DNA of 47,664 bases from Caldifarciminota bacterium (GTDB taxonomy: Bacteria; SDB-A). Under the pieces are notes generated by a model. It was not told the origin of the DNA, made no database searches, and saw only the letters and a program-made list of their open reading frames with translations. Location of the stretch: contig JAFGIG010000115.1 in NCBI GenBank assembly GCA_016929715.1, forward strand, positions 1 to 47,664. The letters run 5' to 3'. Positions 17,661-26,675 of the stretch are shown here, piece after piece (the stretch's first letter is position 1; each line of letters starts with the position of its first letter). The translations under genes and the position numbers were made by a program.

Positions 17661-18326
17661 TTACTCTATTGTCGAGAGAAATTCACGGGCTATTTTGCTG
17701 ACATCGGAAGAAGAACTTATCCCTACCCAGGAATCTGTCGGAGTGACTATATTGGCGACGACGATATCGGCTCCGTTGAATATGGCGCTTCGGGCTTCCT
17801 TGAGGTCTATCCCTCCTGCGGCTGAAATAAAAACATTGTATTTGCTTCGTATCTTGTTTATCTGCTTGTATTTTATGACTTTTCCTCTTGTGCTCTCTTC
17901 GTCCCTGCCTCTGTGAATGACCACTACATCGGGAGGAGTTCTGAGTTTTAGGAGGACTTTCAGGGGGTCTTCGACGCCGAGCATGTCTATCATGGAATAA
18001 ATTCTCAATTTAGAGCATGTATCCACGAAGAAGTTCAGAGTCTCTGTCGGGGCTCCTCCCAGGACAGTCACGGCGTTTGCCCCCGCGCCGAAGGCGAATC
18101 GGACTTCGGAAGCCCCACCGTCGAGAGTTTTAAGGTCGGCGACAATGATCCCTTTCCACAACTGCCTGATGTATCTTATGCCGTTTAGCCCTTCTCTTTT
18201 TATATATGGAGTCCCGGCTTCGATTAGTATTCTGTCGCTTTTCGGGATGCTAGGAAGTATTGCTGAAACCTGTGCGGCGTCGTAGTTGAAGGCAATTTGA
18301 AGGTATCTTTTTCTGCTGTCGAGCAT
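17661..18326 (-). CDS. OMPDC-superfamily hexulose-6-phosphate synthase-like protein (archaeal Fae-Hps-type Hps domain)
   Basis: RYLQIAFNYD..., ILIEAGTPYIKREG, VADLKTLDGG, AVTVLGGAPTETL, VVIHRGRDEESTRGK, SAAGGIDLKEARSAIFNGADIVV. Confidence 0.78.
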   Translation of the reverse strand: MLDSRKRYLQIAFNYDAAQVSAILPSIPKSDRILIEAGTPYIKREGLNGIRYIRQLWKGIIVADLKTLDGGASEVRFAFGAGANAVTVLGGAPTETLNFFVDTCSKLRIYSMIDMLGVEDPLKVLLKLRTPPDVVVIHRGRDEESTRGKVIKYKQINKIRSKYNVFISAAGGIDLKEARSAIFNGADIVVANIVTPTDSWVGISSSSDVSKIAREFLSTIE

Positions 18327-18341
18327 TTTTTAATAATCCCT

Positions 18342-19112
18342 TCAGGGAGAAATATTTTTGACTAAAGCGGCTATATCGGAAGGCAGGTAGAGGATTATCT
18401 TTTCGGAAGGATCTGCCGCGATGTCCCTTATAGTCTGGAGGGTTCTCAAGTGAAGAGCTGCGGGGTTTTTAGAAAGCGTCTCGGCTGCCTGTCTGAGATT
18501 TTCCGATGCCTTCAATTCTCCGTCTGAAGCTATAATGACCGCCCTTCTCTCTCTTTCTGCTTCGGCTTGCTTTGCCATAGCTCTTTTCATTTCGGCGGGC
18601 AGTTCTATCTCCTGTATTTTGATGGATTCAATATCCACGCCCCACTCGTCTGTTTCAGCGTCTACAATGCTCTGAATGCTTTCGGCGACCTGCACTCTTT
18701 CTGTCAAGACGAAATCAAGTTCATTGTTTCCGACAATGTCCCTGAGCGCCGCCTGAGTGAACTGCCTTACGGCGTAAACATAGTCGTCAATTTTGATTAT
18801 AGCATTCACTGGGTTTTCAACCTTAAAATACACGACAGTATTCGCGAGAATGGGTATGTTGTCTTTAGTAATGACTTCCTGTCTCGGAACGTCAACAGTT
18901 TTTATCCTGATATCGACCCGTCTCATGTTTTGAAAAATCGGGAAAACCCATCTCATTCCGGGTTCTTTTAAGTGACTGTATTTTCCCAGCGTGAAAACCA
19001 CGCCTCTTTCGTATTGGTAGACCACCCTTATTCCTCTGAGGATGTAGAAAAAGAAAAACACTACCCAAAAAGCCGCAAAAATCAAAAGACAGGGCATGAG
19101 ACCTCCTTTCAA
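18342..19112 (-). CDS. SPFH/Band 7 slipin-type membrane protein
   Basis: N-terminal TM segment, then VYQYERGVVFTLGKY...GMRWVFPIFQNMRRVDIRIKTVDVPRQEVITKDNIP...AMAKQAEAERERRAVII. Confidence 0.92.
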   Translation of the reverse strand: MKGGLMPCLLIFAAFWVVFFFFYILRGIRVVYQYERGVVFTLGKYSHLKEPGMRWVFPIFQNMRRVDIRIKTVDVPRQEVITKDNIPILANTVVYFKVENPVNAIIKIDDYVYAVRQFTQAALRDIVGNNELDFVLTERVQVAESIQSIVDAETDEWGVDIESIKIQEIELPAEMKRAMAKQAEAERERRAVIIASDGELKASENLRQAAETLSKNPAALHLRTLQTIRDIAADPSEKIILYLPSDIAALVKNISP

Positions 19113-19193
19113 ACTTTTTTAATCGAAGATATATAAATTATAAAAGGGAAGTGTTAAAAAACAATTAAAATCAGTTTGACTCTAAATGTTTTT

Positions 19194-19679
19194 TCAGAAA
19201 GCTTTTCTCGAGCTGAGCTGAGTTTCAAATTTCAACCTGTCTTCAAAACTGAGATGGTCGAGTATAACTTTGCCGTTTAAGTGTTCGGTTTCATGGCAGA
19301 AAGCCCTGGCGAGAAGATTCCTGCCTTCCATAACGAACTTATTTCCGTTTAAGTCGCAGGCCTGGATTTTTACGGATTTGGATCTTGGTATGTCTATATA
19401 GATGCCCGGAAGGCTCAAGCATCCTTCTTCCATGGATACCAGCTCTTCGGAAAAGGAAAGAATTTTTGGATTTGCGAAAATCAAAACTTCACTTTTCGGC
19501 ATCTGAACAATGAATAAATTTTTCAAAAAGCCAATCTGGTTTGCGGCGAGACCCACGCCGTCAAGTTCTTTCATTACCGGAATCATTTTCTCAACGAGAT
19601 CTTCTAAATCGGAATCGAAAACCTCTATGTCAGGCGCTTTTGTTTTCAAAATTGGATCGGGGTAATGGAGGACCTTCAT
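19194..19679 (-). CDS. def: Peptide deformylase
   Basis: GVGLAANQIG, EEGCLSLPG and HETEH (HExxH) motifs. Confidence 0.95.
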   Translation of the reverse strand: MKVLHYPDPILKTKAPDIEVFDSDLEDLVEKMIPVMKELDGVGLAANQIGFLKNLFIVQMPKSEVLIFANPKILSFSEELVSMEEGCLSLPGIYIDIPRSKSVKIQACDLNGNKFVMEGRNLLARAFCHETEHLNGKVILDHLSFEDRLKFETQLSSRKAF

Positions 19680-21451
19680 TCTTCGTCGCCTTCGGTTTTA
19701 AGGTGAAGCTCCTTCAGAAGTTCATTTTCTATCTGCCTCGGACAATCTTCCATGATTCCAGTGGCTTGAAGAGATTTGGGGAAAGCTATGACATCTGAAA
19801 TGCTTTTTGAATCTGTCATCATCATGACGAGTCTGTCTATACCCGGAGCTATTCCGCCGTGAGGAGGAGGAGCGTATTCAAAGGCTTTTATTAGAAAACC
19901 GAATCGTTTCTCTATCTGTTCTTTTGTGAGGCCTATGATTGAAAGGCATTTTTCCTGCAGGCGAGGAATGTGGTTTCTGATGCTCCCGGACGCGAGTTCA
20001 ACTCCGTTCAGGACAAGGTCGTATTGTAGTCCTCTGACTTTTCCCGGGTCCACATCGAGATATTCAAGGTCTTGTGGGTTAGGCATAGTGAAAATATGAT
20101 GACAGGGCTCCCAATTGCCGTTCTCGCTTTTTTCAAAAAGCGGAAAATCTGTCACCCACAGGAAACTAAAACCGGATTTGACTATTCCTGATGCTTTAGC
20201 TGTTTCGAGACGGACAGCGCCCATGGCTTTTAACGATGAGGCTCTCTCCCCTGCTGCCGCGAAAAAGCATCCAATTTTTTTTTCCGGGTTAAGGGAAGAT
20301 TTTAATTCGGGGGTCAAGAATTTTGAAAGAGGACCGGTTACTGAGTTTTCTTCGAATTTAGCCCACATAAGACCTTTAGCCGAGTTGTCTTTCGCTGTTT
20401 TTTCGAGTTCTTCCAGTTGCTTTCTCGAGGGAAGAAAATTGTCAGCGAAAAAGGATATGACACAAGGAGCTGAATCGAGAATTTTCATGCCTGTATTTCT
20501 TGTCTCTGGGGTTACATCAGAAAGTTCCATGCCGAAGCGGATGTCCGGTTTGTCTGAGCCGTATCTGGATAAGGCTTCTTCGTATTTAATCCTCGGAAAA
20601 GGGATCTGCATGTCCTGATCGAGAACAGATTTGAAAACATGATAAATCATTTTCTCAGCTGTCAAAAGAACATCGTCCTGGTTGACGAAACTCATTTCGA
20701 TATCTATCTGTGTGTGTTCGGGCTGTCTGTCGGAACGAAGATCTTCGTCGCGGAAACACCGCGCGAACTGAAAATATCTGTCAAGTCCCGATACCATCAG
20801 TAATTGTTTGTATAGCTGGGGAGACTGGGCAAGAGCGTAGAACTTGCCCGAATGAATTCTGCTCGGGACAAGATAATCTCTGGCTCCTTCAGGAGTCGGC
20901 GCGGTCATATAGGGAGTTTCAACTTCTATGAACCCGTTTGAGCTCAGAAATTCTCTTATCGCCTGAACCGTCATGTGTCGGACCAGGAGATTTTTATACA
21001 TCTTATGCCTGCGCAGGTCTATGTATCTGTGCTTTAGCCTGAGTTCAAAAGAAGCCCGGACATCTTCCTCCGGCAGAAAAGGAAGAGGGATTGTGCCTGA
21101 AATGAGGGCACAGCTGTCTGCCTCAACTTCTATTGATCCTGTTGATATCTCCCTGTTTACCATATTTTCAGGCCTTTTTCTGACTTCTCCTTCCACTGAA
21201 ATCAAAGATTCGAGTCCGATAGATGAATGCTTTACCTTGTCAGGATGAAGAACAACCTGAACGGTTCCGGATCTGTCTCTTAAATCCGCGAAAGTGATGC
21301 CGCCGTGTTCTCTCAAACTGTTGACCCAACCGCAGAGCCTGACTCTGCTGCCAGCCATTGAAAGAACAATGTCGCCGCAAAGAAAATCCCTGTAAGAGGT
21401 TGAAAAACAGGAAAGGTCAGACTGATTTTTCAAATTCAGTCTCCTCTTCAT
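19676..21451 (-). CDS. aspS: Aspartyl-tRNA synthetase, bacterial type
   Basis: CGWVNSLREHGGITFADLRDRSG; YDLRRHKMY-type motif (YIDLRRH); FQFARCFRDEDLRSDRQPEHTQIDIEMSF; GIAPGIDRLVMMM. Start could be slightly downstream because the ORF overlaps the next one by 35 nt. Confidence 0.95.
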   Translation of the reverse strand: MKRRLNLKNQSDLSCFSTSYRDFLCGDIVLSMAGSRVRLCGWVNSLREHGGITFADLRDRSGTVQVVLHPDKVKHSSIGLESLISVEGEVRKRPENMVNREISTGSIEVEADSCALISGTIPLPFLPEEDVRASFELRLKHRYIDLRRHKMYKNLLVRHMTVQAIREFLSSNGFIEVETPYMTAPTPEGARDYLVPSRIHSGKFYALAQSPQLYKQLLMVSGLDRYFQFARCFRDEDLRSDRQPEHTQIDIEMSFVNQDDVLLTAEKMIYHVFKSVLDQDMQIPFPRIKYEEALSRYGSDKPDIRFGMELSDVTPETRNTGMKILDSAPCVISFFADNFLPSRKQLEELEKTAKDNSAKGLMWAKFEENSVTGPLSKFLTPELKSSLNPEKKIGCFFAAAGERASSLKAMGAVRLETAKASGIVKSGFSFLWVTDFPLFEKSENGNWEPCHHIFTMPNPQDLEYLDVDPGKVRGLQYDLVLNGVELASGSIRNHIPRLQEKCLSIIGLTKEQIEKRFGFLIKAFEYAPPPHGGIAPGIDRLVMMMTDSKSISDVIAFPKSLQATGIMEDCPRQIENELLKELHLKTEGDEE

Positions 21452-21881
21452 TAATCAGTTCAATAATCTTCGACGGCTCCCGAGACAGAAGCAGGTCGTC
21501 ACGAAGAGAGTTTTCATTGAAAAGCCGCAGGACAGAGACGAGATATTCGTGGTATTCGGTTTCTCTCTCTTTTGGAGCTGTTAAAAGACCGGCGATTTTA
21601 ATGTCTTCGCCGTCGAACGGTTCAATATCAAGACCCGCATGAAAAATTCCGAGAGAAAAAAAAGTATTTTCTATCGGTGCAGGCCAAGCCCTGAATATCA
21701 CTACCCCTTTGCCTAGTTTTGACGATAAAAGCTCTTCTCGTTTAATAAGGAAATCCTTCAATGATATTTTAGAGTCGGGTTCCGTGTCTAATACGCCTAT
21801 GAGAGCTTCAAGGACATTGTCGAAATTAAGCCTTTCTTCGCTTATTATTACGCTTTCCGGCTTTAGAAGATCGCTTATCAA
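21417..21881 (-). CDS. PTS EIIA (fructose/nitrogen-type)-like protein lacking the phospho-accepting histidine
   Basis: LKDFLIKREELLSSKLGKGVVIFRAW...FFSLGIFHAGLDIEPFDGEDIKIAGLLTAP follows the EIIA type-2 layout, but the usual '(A/G)IPH' is 'VIFR'. Confidence 0.7.
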   Translation of the reverse strand: MISDLLKPESVIISEERLNFDNVLEALIGVLDTEPDSKISLKDFLIKREELLSSKLGKGVVIFRAWPAPIENTFFSLGIFHAGLDIEPFDGEDIKIAGLLTAPKERETEYHEYLVSVLRLFNENSLRDDLLLSREPSKIIELINEEETEFEKSV

Positions 21882-24201
21882 TTTTTTCTTCCTTTCTGTA
21901 TGTGATGTTTTTCAGAACTTTTTCGATGCTGTCGACGAATATCGGCTTGATTCCTTTTTTCTTTTCCGGCGGTATTTGTGAAAAATCCGCGGCATTGTCC
22001 TTCGGCAGAATCACGGTGTTTATTCCAGATCTTTTTGCCGCGAGGACTTTATTTTCGATGCCTCCTACCGGCAAAACTCTTCCGGATAGAGTTATTTCTC
22101 CGGTCATTGCTACGTCGTTTTTCAGTTTAATTCCGTTTATCCTGCTGTAAAGCGCTGAGACAATTGCCACTCCGGCGGACGGTCCGTCTTTCGGAATGGC
22201 TCCGGCGGGGACATGTATGTGGAAGTCTTTGTCCTTAAAAAAATCATCGGGTCCGCTTTTATTCTCCATAATGGACTTCAGATACGTCAGCGCCGCCATG
22301 GCGGATTCTTTCATGACGTCTCCGAGCTGACCAGTCAGAATCAGGTTCCCTTTTCCGGGCATAAAGATTGACTCTATAAAAAGTATCTCGCCTCCGTTCG
22401 GCGTCCAGGCAAGTCCCGTCGAAATCCCTGTCTGCGGAGAGTCAAGTTTTTTTTCATGGACATGTCTCGGAGGGCCGAGAAGCTTTGTTATTGTTTTTCC
22501 CGTTACAGTGGATAATTTGCTTTTCTGAGAAGAGGTAGATGCGATTTTTTTTGCTATCTTTCTGCATACGCTTGCGATATTTCTCTCGAGGTTTCTCACG
22601 CCAGCTTCAAAAGTGTAGTTAGATATTAAAGTCTGAATGGCTTCATTTTCGAAAAAGATATTTTTGTCTTCAAGTCCGTTTTCCCTTATCTGACGAGGTA
22701 AAAGGTGCTGTTTTGCTATTTCGATTTTTTCTTCGTTGGTGTAACCCGGCAGTTCTATAATCTCCATCCTGTCGAGAAGAGCCGGAGGAATAGTCGCTGT
22801 AGTGTTTGCGGTCATAATAAACAGAACTTTTGACAGGTCGAAAGAGAGGTCCAGATAATGATCCCTGAAGCTGAAGTTCTGTTCCGGATCGAGAACTTCA
22901 AGAAGAGCTGAAGCGGGGTCTCCCCTGAAGTCGACGCCCAATTTATCGATTTCATCGAGCATGAAAAGCGGGTTCGAAGATTCCGCCCTTCTTATTCCCT
23001 GAATTATTCTGCCGGGCATCGCTCCGACATATGTTCTTCTATGGCCCCTTATTTCAGCTTCGTCTCTTATACCGCCGAGGGAAAATCTGACGAACTTCCT
23101 GCCCAGGGTTTTCGCGATAGACTGGCCAAGAGAAGTTTTTCCCACGCCTGGAGGACCGAGGAAGCATATAATCGGGCTCTTGACGTCGCTTTTTAGTTTT
23201 CTGACGGCTATGAATTCGAGTATTCTTTCTTTGACATCCTTAAGGTCGTAATGATCGGCGTCGAGAATGTTTTTAGCATTCCTGATGTTAGCTTTGTCCT
23301 TTGTGGATATTCCCCATGGCAAATCGAGTATCCAGTCGATGTATGTTCTTGATACTGAATATTCTGCCGAGGCAGGAGGCATCTGATTGAGCCTTTCGAC
23401 TTCTTTTTGGCAGGCTTTTAGAGCCTCTTCTGAAAGATTTGTATTTTGTATTTTTTCACGCAGGTCGCTAATTTCCCTTATAGAATCGTCTTTTTCCCCG
23501 AGTTCTTTTTTTATCGCCTTCATCTGTTCTCTTAAAAAATACTCTTTTCTGCTGTCTTCAGCTTTTTCTTCGACGTCTTTCCTTATCTTGGAAGCGACTC
23601 TGGCAATTTCTAATTCGTCTATTACTTTTTCAAGAACAAATCTTATTCTTTCGCGGACATCGGGAGTTTCGAGTATTTTTTGTCTGTCTGAAATATCCAT
23701 ATTTATGTGCATGGAGACAAAATCGGCAAGGCTCCCGGGTTTGTCGATTTCCTTTATGACAATCTTCAGTTCCTGAGGTATTGCAGGAGTCTCCTCAATC
23801 AGGTCGATGAAAGTGTTCTGCAGTGACCTGTGGAGCGCTTCTGTTTCTACTCCGGTTTCATTAGAGTCTTCGATAGAAAAAACTTCCGCCTTAGTGAATT
23901 TTTCTTCTTCGACTATTTTATTAATGCGGACTCTCTTTCTTCCCTGAATTATTATCCTGTAATTGTCGTCGTAGTTCATGAGTTTTGTCACAAGAGAAAT
24001 CACGCCAGTGTCGAATATGTATTTTTCAGGGGAAGATCCTTCGGGTAAATCTTCTTTTTTGAGTGCTGCCACAAGCGTCTTATCCCTTGATTTGAGAATA
24101 TCGTTTATCATGTCGATATCTTTCTGCCTTGAAACGATTACCACGAGAGGCAGATTTGGATATATTATCTGCTTTTCGAGAACCAGAAGAGGTAAAATCA
24201 C
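21826..24201 (-). CDS. lon: ATP-dependent Lon protease
   Basis: Walker A GPPGVGKTSLGQSIA, IRGHRRTYVGAMPGRI, catalytic Ser in DGPSAGVAI, and LSGRVLPVGGIENKVLAAKRSG. Start (GTG 24201) uncertain. Confidence 0.95.
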   Translation of the reverse strand: MILPLLVLEKQIIYPNLPLVVIVSRQKDIDMINDILKSRDKTLVAALKKEDLPEGSSPEKYIFDTGVISLVTKLMNYDDNYRIIIQGRKRVRINKIVEEEKFTKAEVFSIEDSNETGVETEALHRSLQNTFIDLIEETPAIPQELKIVIKEIDKPGSLADFVSMHINMDISDRQKILETPDVRERIRFVLEKVIDELEIARVASKIRKDVEEKAEDSRKEYFLREQMKAIKKELGEKDDSIREISDLREKIQNTNLSEEALKACQKEVERLNQMPPASAEYSVSRTYIDWILDLPWGISTKDKANIRNAKNILDADHYDLKDVKERILEFIAVRKLKSDVKSPIICFLGPPGVGKTSLGQSIAKTLGRKFVRFSLGGIRDEAEIRGHRRTYVGAMPGRIIQGIRRAESSNPLFMLDEIDKLGVDFRGDPASALLEVLDPEQNFSFRDHYLDLSFDLSKVLFIMTANTTATIPPALLDRMEIIELPGYTNEEKIEIAKQHLLPRQIRENGLEDKNIFFENEAIQTLISNYTFEAGVRNLERNIASVCRKIAKKIASTSSQKSKLSTVTGKTITKLLGPPRHVHEKKLDSPQTGISTGLAWTPNGGEILFIESIFMPGKGNLILTGQLGDVMKESAMAALTYLKSIMENKSGPDDFFKDKDFHIHVPAGAIPKDGPSAGVAIVSALYSRINGIKLKNDVAMTGEITLSGRVLPVGGIENKVLAAKRSGINTVILPKDNAADFSQIPPEKKKGIKPIFVDSIEKVLKNITYRKEEKIDKRSSKAGKRNNKRRKA

Positions 24202-24229
24202 CGGCGGGACTGCAGGCAGAGGATTTTTT

Positions 24230-24568
24230 TCAGAGTAGCTGGATTGTCCTTGCAGAAAGAGCCTCCTTCACAACAGAAAGATGTATAGTGAGAATTCCGC
24301 CTGAAAGGTTGGTCTTAATGGAATCTGGGTCAATTTTCTGGGGTAGAGTTATGGTTCTGTTCAGGGGTCTATGGCATCTTTCCATCAAAATATATTTTCC
24401 TTCAAATGTAGCAGCGGGTGAAACTTTTGAAGTCAAAGTCAGTTTATCTCCGAATAATCTTATGACTATGTCTTCGCCCTTCAATCCGGGAACTTCGGCA
24501 GTTATAACTATTGTTGTCTTTTTTACGACAATATCCATTAAAGGGGATTCGTCGTGTAATCTATACAT
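24230..24568 (-). CDS. Hsp20/alpha-crystallin small heat-shock protein
   Basis: TIVITAEVPGLKGEDIVIRLFGDKLTLTSK...RCHRPLNRTITLPQKIDPDSIKTNLSGGILTIHL. Confidence 0.85.
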   Translation of the reverse strand: MYRLHDESPLMDIVVKKTTIVITAEVPGLKGEDIVIRLFGDKLTLTSKVSPAATFEGKYILMERCHRPLNRTITLPQKIDPDSIKTNLSGGILTIHLSVVKEALSARTIQLL

Positions 24569-24711
24569 TCAGTCGCTTCTCCTTAAAACATATAACTTCA
24601 TATTTATCCTGATCTTTTTAAAAATTCTATCTCATAAGATAACCGAGGTAAAGACCGCAGATTATTTGTGTTTTATAAATGAAATATAACGGATTCTGAG
24701 TTTTTAACAAG

Positions 24712-25014
24712 TCATGGGTTAAAAACATCTTCGATTTTTATGTCTCTTAATTTCTGCAGTCCGCTAAAATCAAAACCGGAACAGCCCTGAAGCGTTGCCG
24801 CGTAATCCATTAAATCTTCGATTTTTAGAATCCCCCAGTGCCTGAAAACCGCAGGAGAAGCAAAGCCCCATTGATTTTTAGCCTCGGAGATTGTATGCCG
24901 GATAAAAGCAAGGGCGTTTTCGGGTTTCCTTTTGGCTATCAAGAAAAGAAAAAAAATCTCTCTTTTGTCGTTTTTAATCCTTTGCAATCCTGACCTCGCC
25001 CGTTCCTTTTTCAA
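24712..25014 (-). CDS. Hypothetical protein, possibly related to the Minf_1886 family; start uncertain
   Basis: FRHWGILKIEDLMDYAATL is reminiscent of the family's WGI..TEDFG pattern. Overlaps purM by 41 nt as called. Confidence 0.5.
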   Translation of the reverse strand: MKKERARSGLQRIKNDKREIFFLFLIAKRKPENALAFIRHTISEAKNQWGFASPAVFRHWGILKIEDLMDYAATLQGCSGFDFSGLQKLRDIKIEDVFNP

Positions 25015-25987
25015 AATATCCGATTCTATGGATGGGTTCGCCCTTTTTTAGAAGATAATGTTCAAATTTTTCGGATTTTGACTCATGAACTGAACACAGC
25101 ATGCCCATCCCCATGTTGAAAACAAGAAACATTTCATCTTCAGGGACCTTTCCGATTCTCTCAAGGGCTTGAAACAAAGGGGGTATCTGCCAATTGACTT
25201 CAATGACTGCGTCGAGGCCGTGAGGTATTGATCTTTTAAGGTTTTTCCCGATTCCTCCGCCTGTAATGTGAGCCATCGAAGAGATTGTATCTCCTTCCGC
25301 CAGAAGATCCTTCAGGAGCGGAAAATAAGTTCTGTGGACTTTCAGGAGAGCTTCTCCCCATGAACTTGAAAAGTCCTTTTGATAATCTGAAAATTTAATT
25401 CTGTTTTTATTGAGAATCATCCTCGCCAAAGAAAACCCGTTGGTGTGCAGTCCTGAAGATTCGAATCCGTAGATTAGATCGTTTTGGCATACTTTTTGAG
25501 AGCCGATTATTTTTTCTCTTTGAACTTCTCCTACTATGAATCCGGCTATATCATATTCTCCGTCTTTATAAAAACCTGGCATTTCTGCCGTTTCTCCTCC
25601 TATTAGGCAACAGGAATTCTTTCTGCAGCCTTCGACGAGTCCCTGCATTACGCTTTCAAACGTCTTTTCTTCGAGCTTTCCCGAAGCAAAATAATCGAGA
25701 AAGAAAAGAGGGTTCGCCCCAAGCGTCAGAATATCGTTGACGCAGTGATTGACAAGATCCTGCCCGACTGTAGAGTGAGTATCAGTTGCGAAAGCCACTT
25801 TGAGTTTTGTCCCGACTCCGTCTGCCGATGACACCAGATACTTGCCGTTTCCCGCGGAAAACAAGGCGCCGAAATTGCCGATGTCCTGGACGACTCTGTC
25901 GTTAAAAGTCGTCTTGACGAGTTTTTTCACCCTCGAAAGGGCACTTTCGGCTTTTTCTATATCTACGCCTGAATCAGAGTATTTCAT
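24974..25987 (-). CDS. purM: Phosphoribosylformylglycinamidine cyclo-ligase
   Basis: YSDSGVDIEKAE, SADGVGTKLKVAF, GGETAEMPGFY, HITGGGIGKNLKR. Confidence 0.95.
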   Translation of the reverse strand: MKYSDSGVDIEKAESALSRVKKLVKTTFNDRVVQDIGNFGALFSAGNGKYLVSSADGVGTKLKVAFATDTHSTVGQDLVNHCVNDILTLGANPLFFLDYFASGKLEEKTFESVMQGLVEGCRKNSCCLIGGETAEMPGFYKDGEYDIAGFIVGEVQREKIIGSQKVCQNDLIYGFESSGLHTNGFSLARMILNKNRIKFSDYQKDFSSSWGEALLKVHRTYFPLLKDLLAEGDTISSMAHITGGGIGKNLKRSIPHGLDAVIEVNWQIPPLFQALERIGKVPEDEMFLVFNMGMGMLCSVHESKSEKFEHYLLKKGEPIHRIGYFEKGTGEVRIAKD

Positions 25988-25996
25988 TGTAAAAAT

Positions 25997-26026
25997 TAAG
26001 GGGAAGCTTCGAGAAGCTTCCCCTTA
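25997..26026 (-). terminator. Intrinsic terminator of the OmpA/lipoprotein operon
   Basis: Perfect 14-bp inverted repeat TAAGGGGAAGCTTC-GA-GAAGCTTCCCCTTA. Read on the minus strand it is followed by ATTTTTAC. Confidence 0.75.
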
Positions 26027-26033
26027 TGTAAGG

Positions 26034-26675
26034 TCAGAACCAGAAAAGGAGAGGGAAAAGCCCCCCTGTCTCTTTTTCGAAATCGACTTCGAAATATGAT
26101 TCGTCTACAAAAGCTGTCACATCCGTCTGAACCGCGACATTTGTTATCGGAGGAATGAGAACGGCTTTCACGTAGAAATCCTCTCTCGATTTGAAGATCT
26201 TGTCCGCCCAGTTCAGGTCGTCTTTGTTCAAATCGGCGTTAATCGTGAAGTCGGCTGAATCCCCGAGAGGGCTGAGAGGCGCAAAGTCTATTACTATAAT
26301 CAGCCTGTGTTTATCCCTGTCGTAAACAGGATTGGTAGGGGGCAGGGTGATGTTCGTGTCCATAGGGACATCTGTTGAGTCCGTTTTGCTCAAAAAGACA
26401 TAGACTGTGCTGGGCCTCAAAGAGTCAACGGCGCCGGAGTCCACGCTCAAGGAGACATGACCGTAAAAATGCGCTCTGACAAGTTTCATAGAAATGTCTT
26501 CAGGTATGTCTAGGCCGGAAACTTTGCTCCAGTCGTAAGGTTTGTTTAATCTGCCACCGACATTAGTGCTGAGAGATTTCGGGTCTGATCTGCTCGTTAT
26601 GTGAATTATCGTGTTGCAGCCTATCAGCGTGACGGCGGCGAGCACAATAATCATAAAAAATAATTTTCTGTTCAT
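26034..26675 (-). CDS. Hypothetical lipoprotein
   Basis: Likely start at internal ATG: MNRKLFFMIIVLAAVTLIGCNTIIHITSRS (lipobox LIGC). The listed N-terminal 49 residues are read in a frame overlapping the upstream gene; TAATG overlap at 26675. Confidence 0.75.
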   Translation of the reverse strand: MNRKLFFMIIVLAAVTLIGCNTIIHITSRSDPKSLSTNVGGRLNKPYDWSKVSGLDIPEDISMKLVRAHFYGHVSLSVDSGAVDSLRPSTVYVFLSKTDSTDVPMDTNITLPPTNPVYDRDKHRLIIVIDFAPLSPLGDSADFTINADLNKDDLNWADKIFKSREDFYVKAVLIPPITNVAVQTDVTAFVDESYFEVDFEKETGGLFPLLFWF

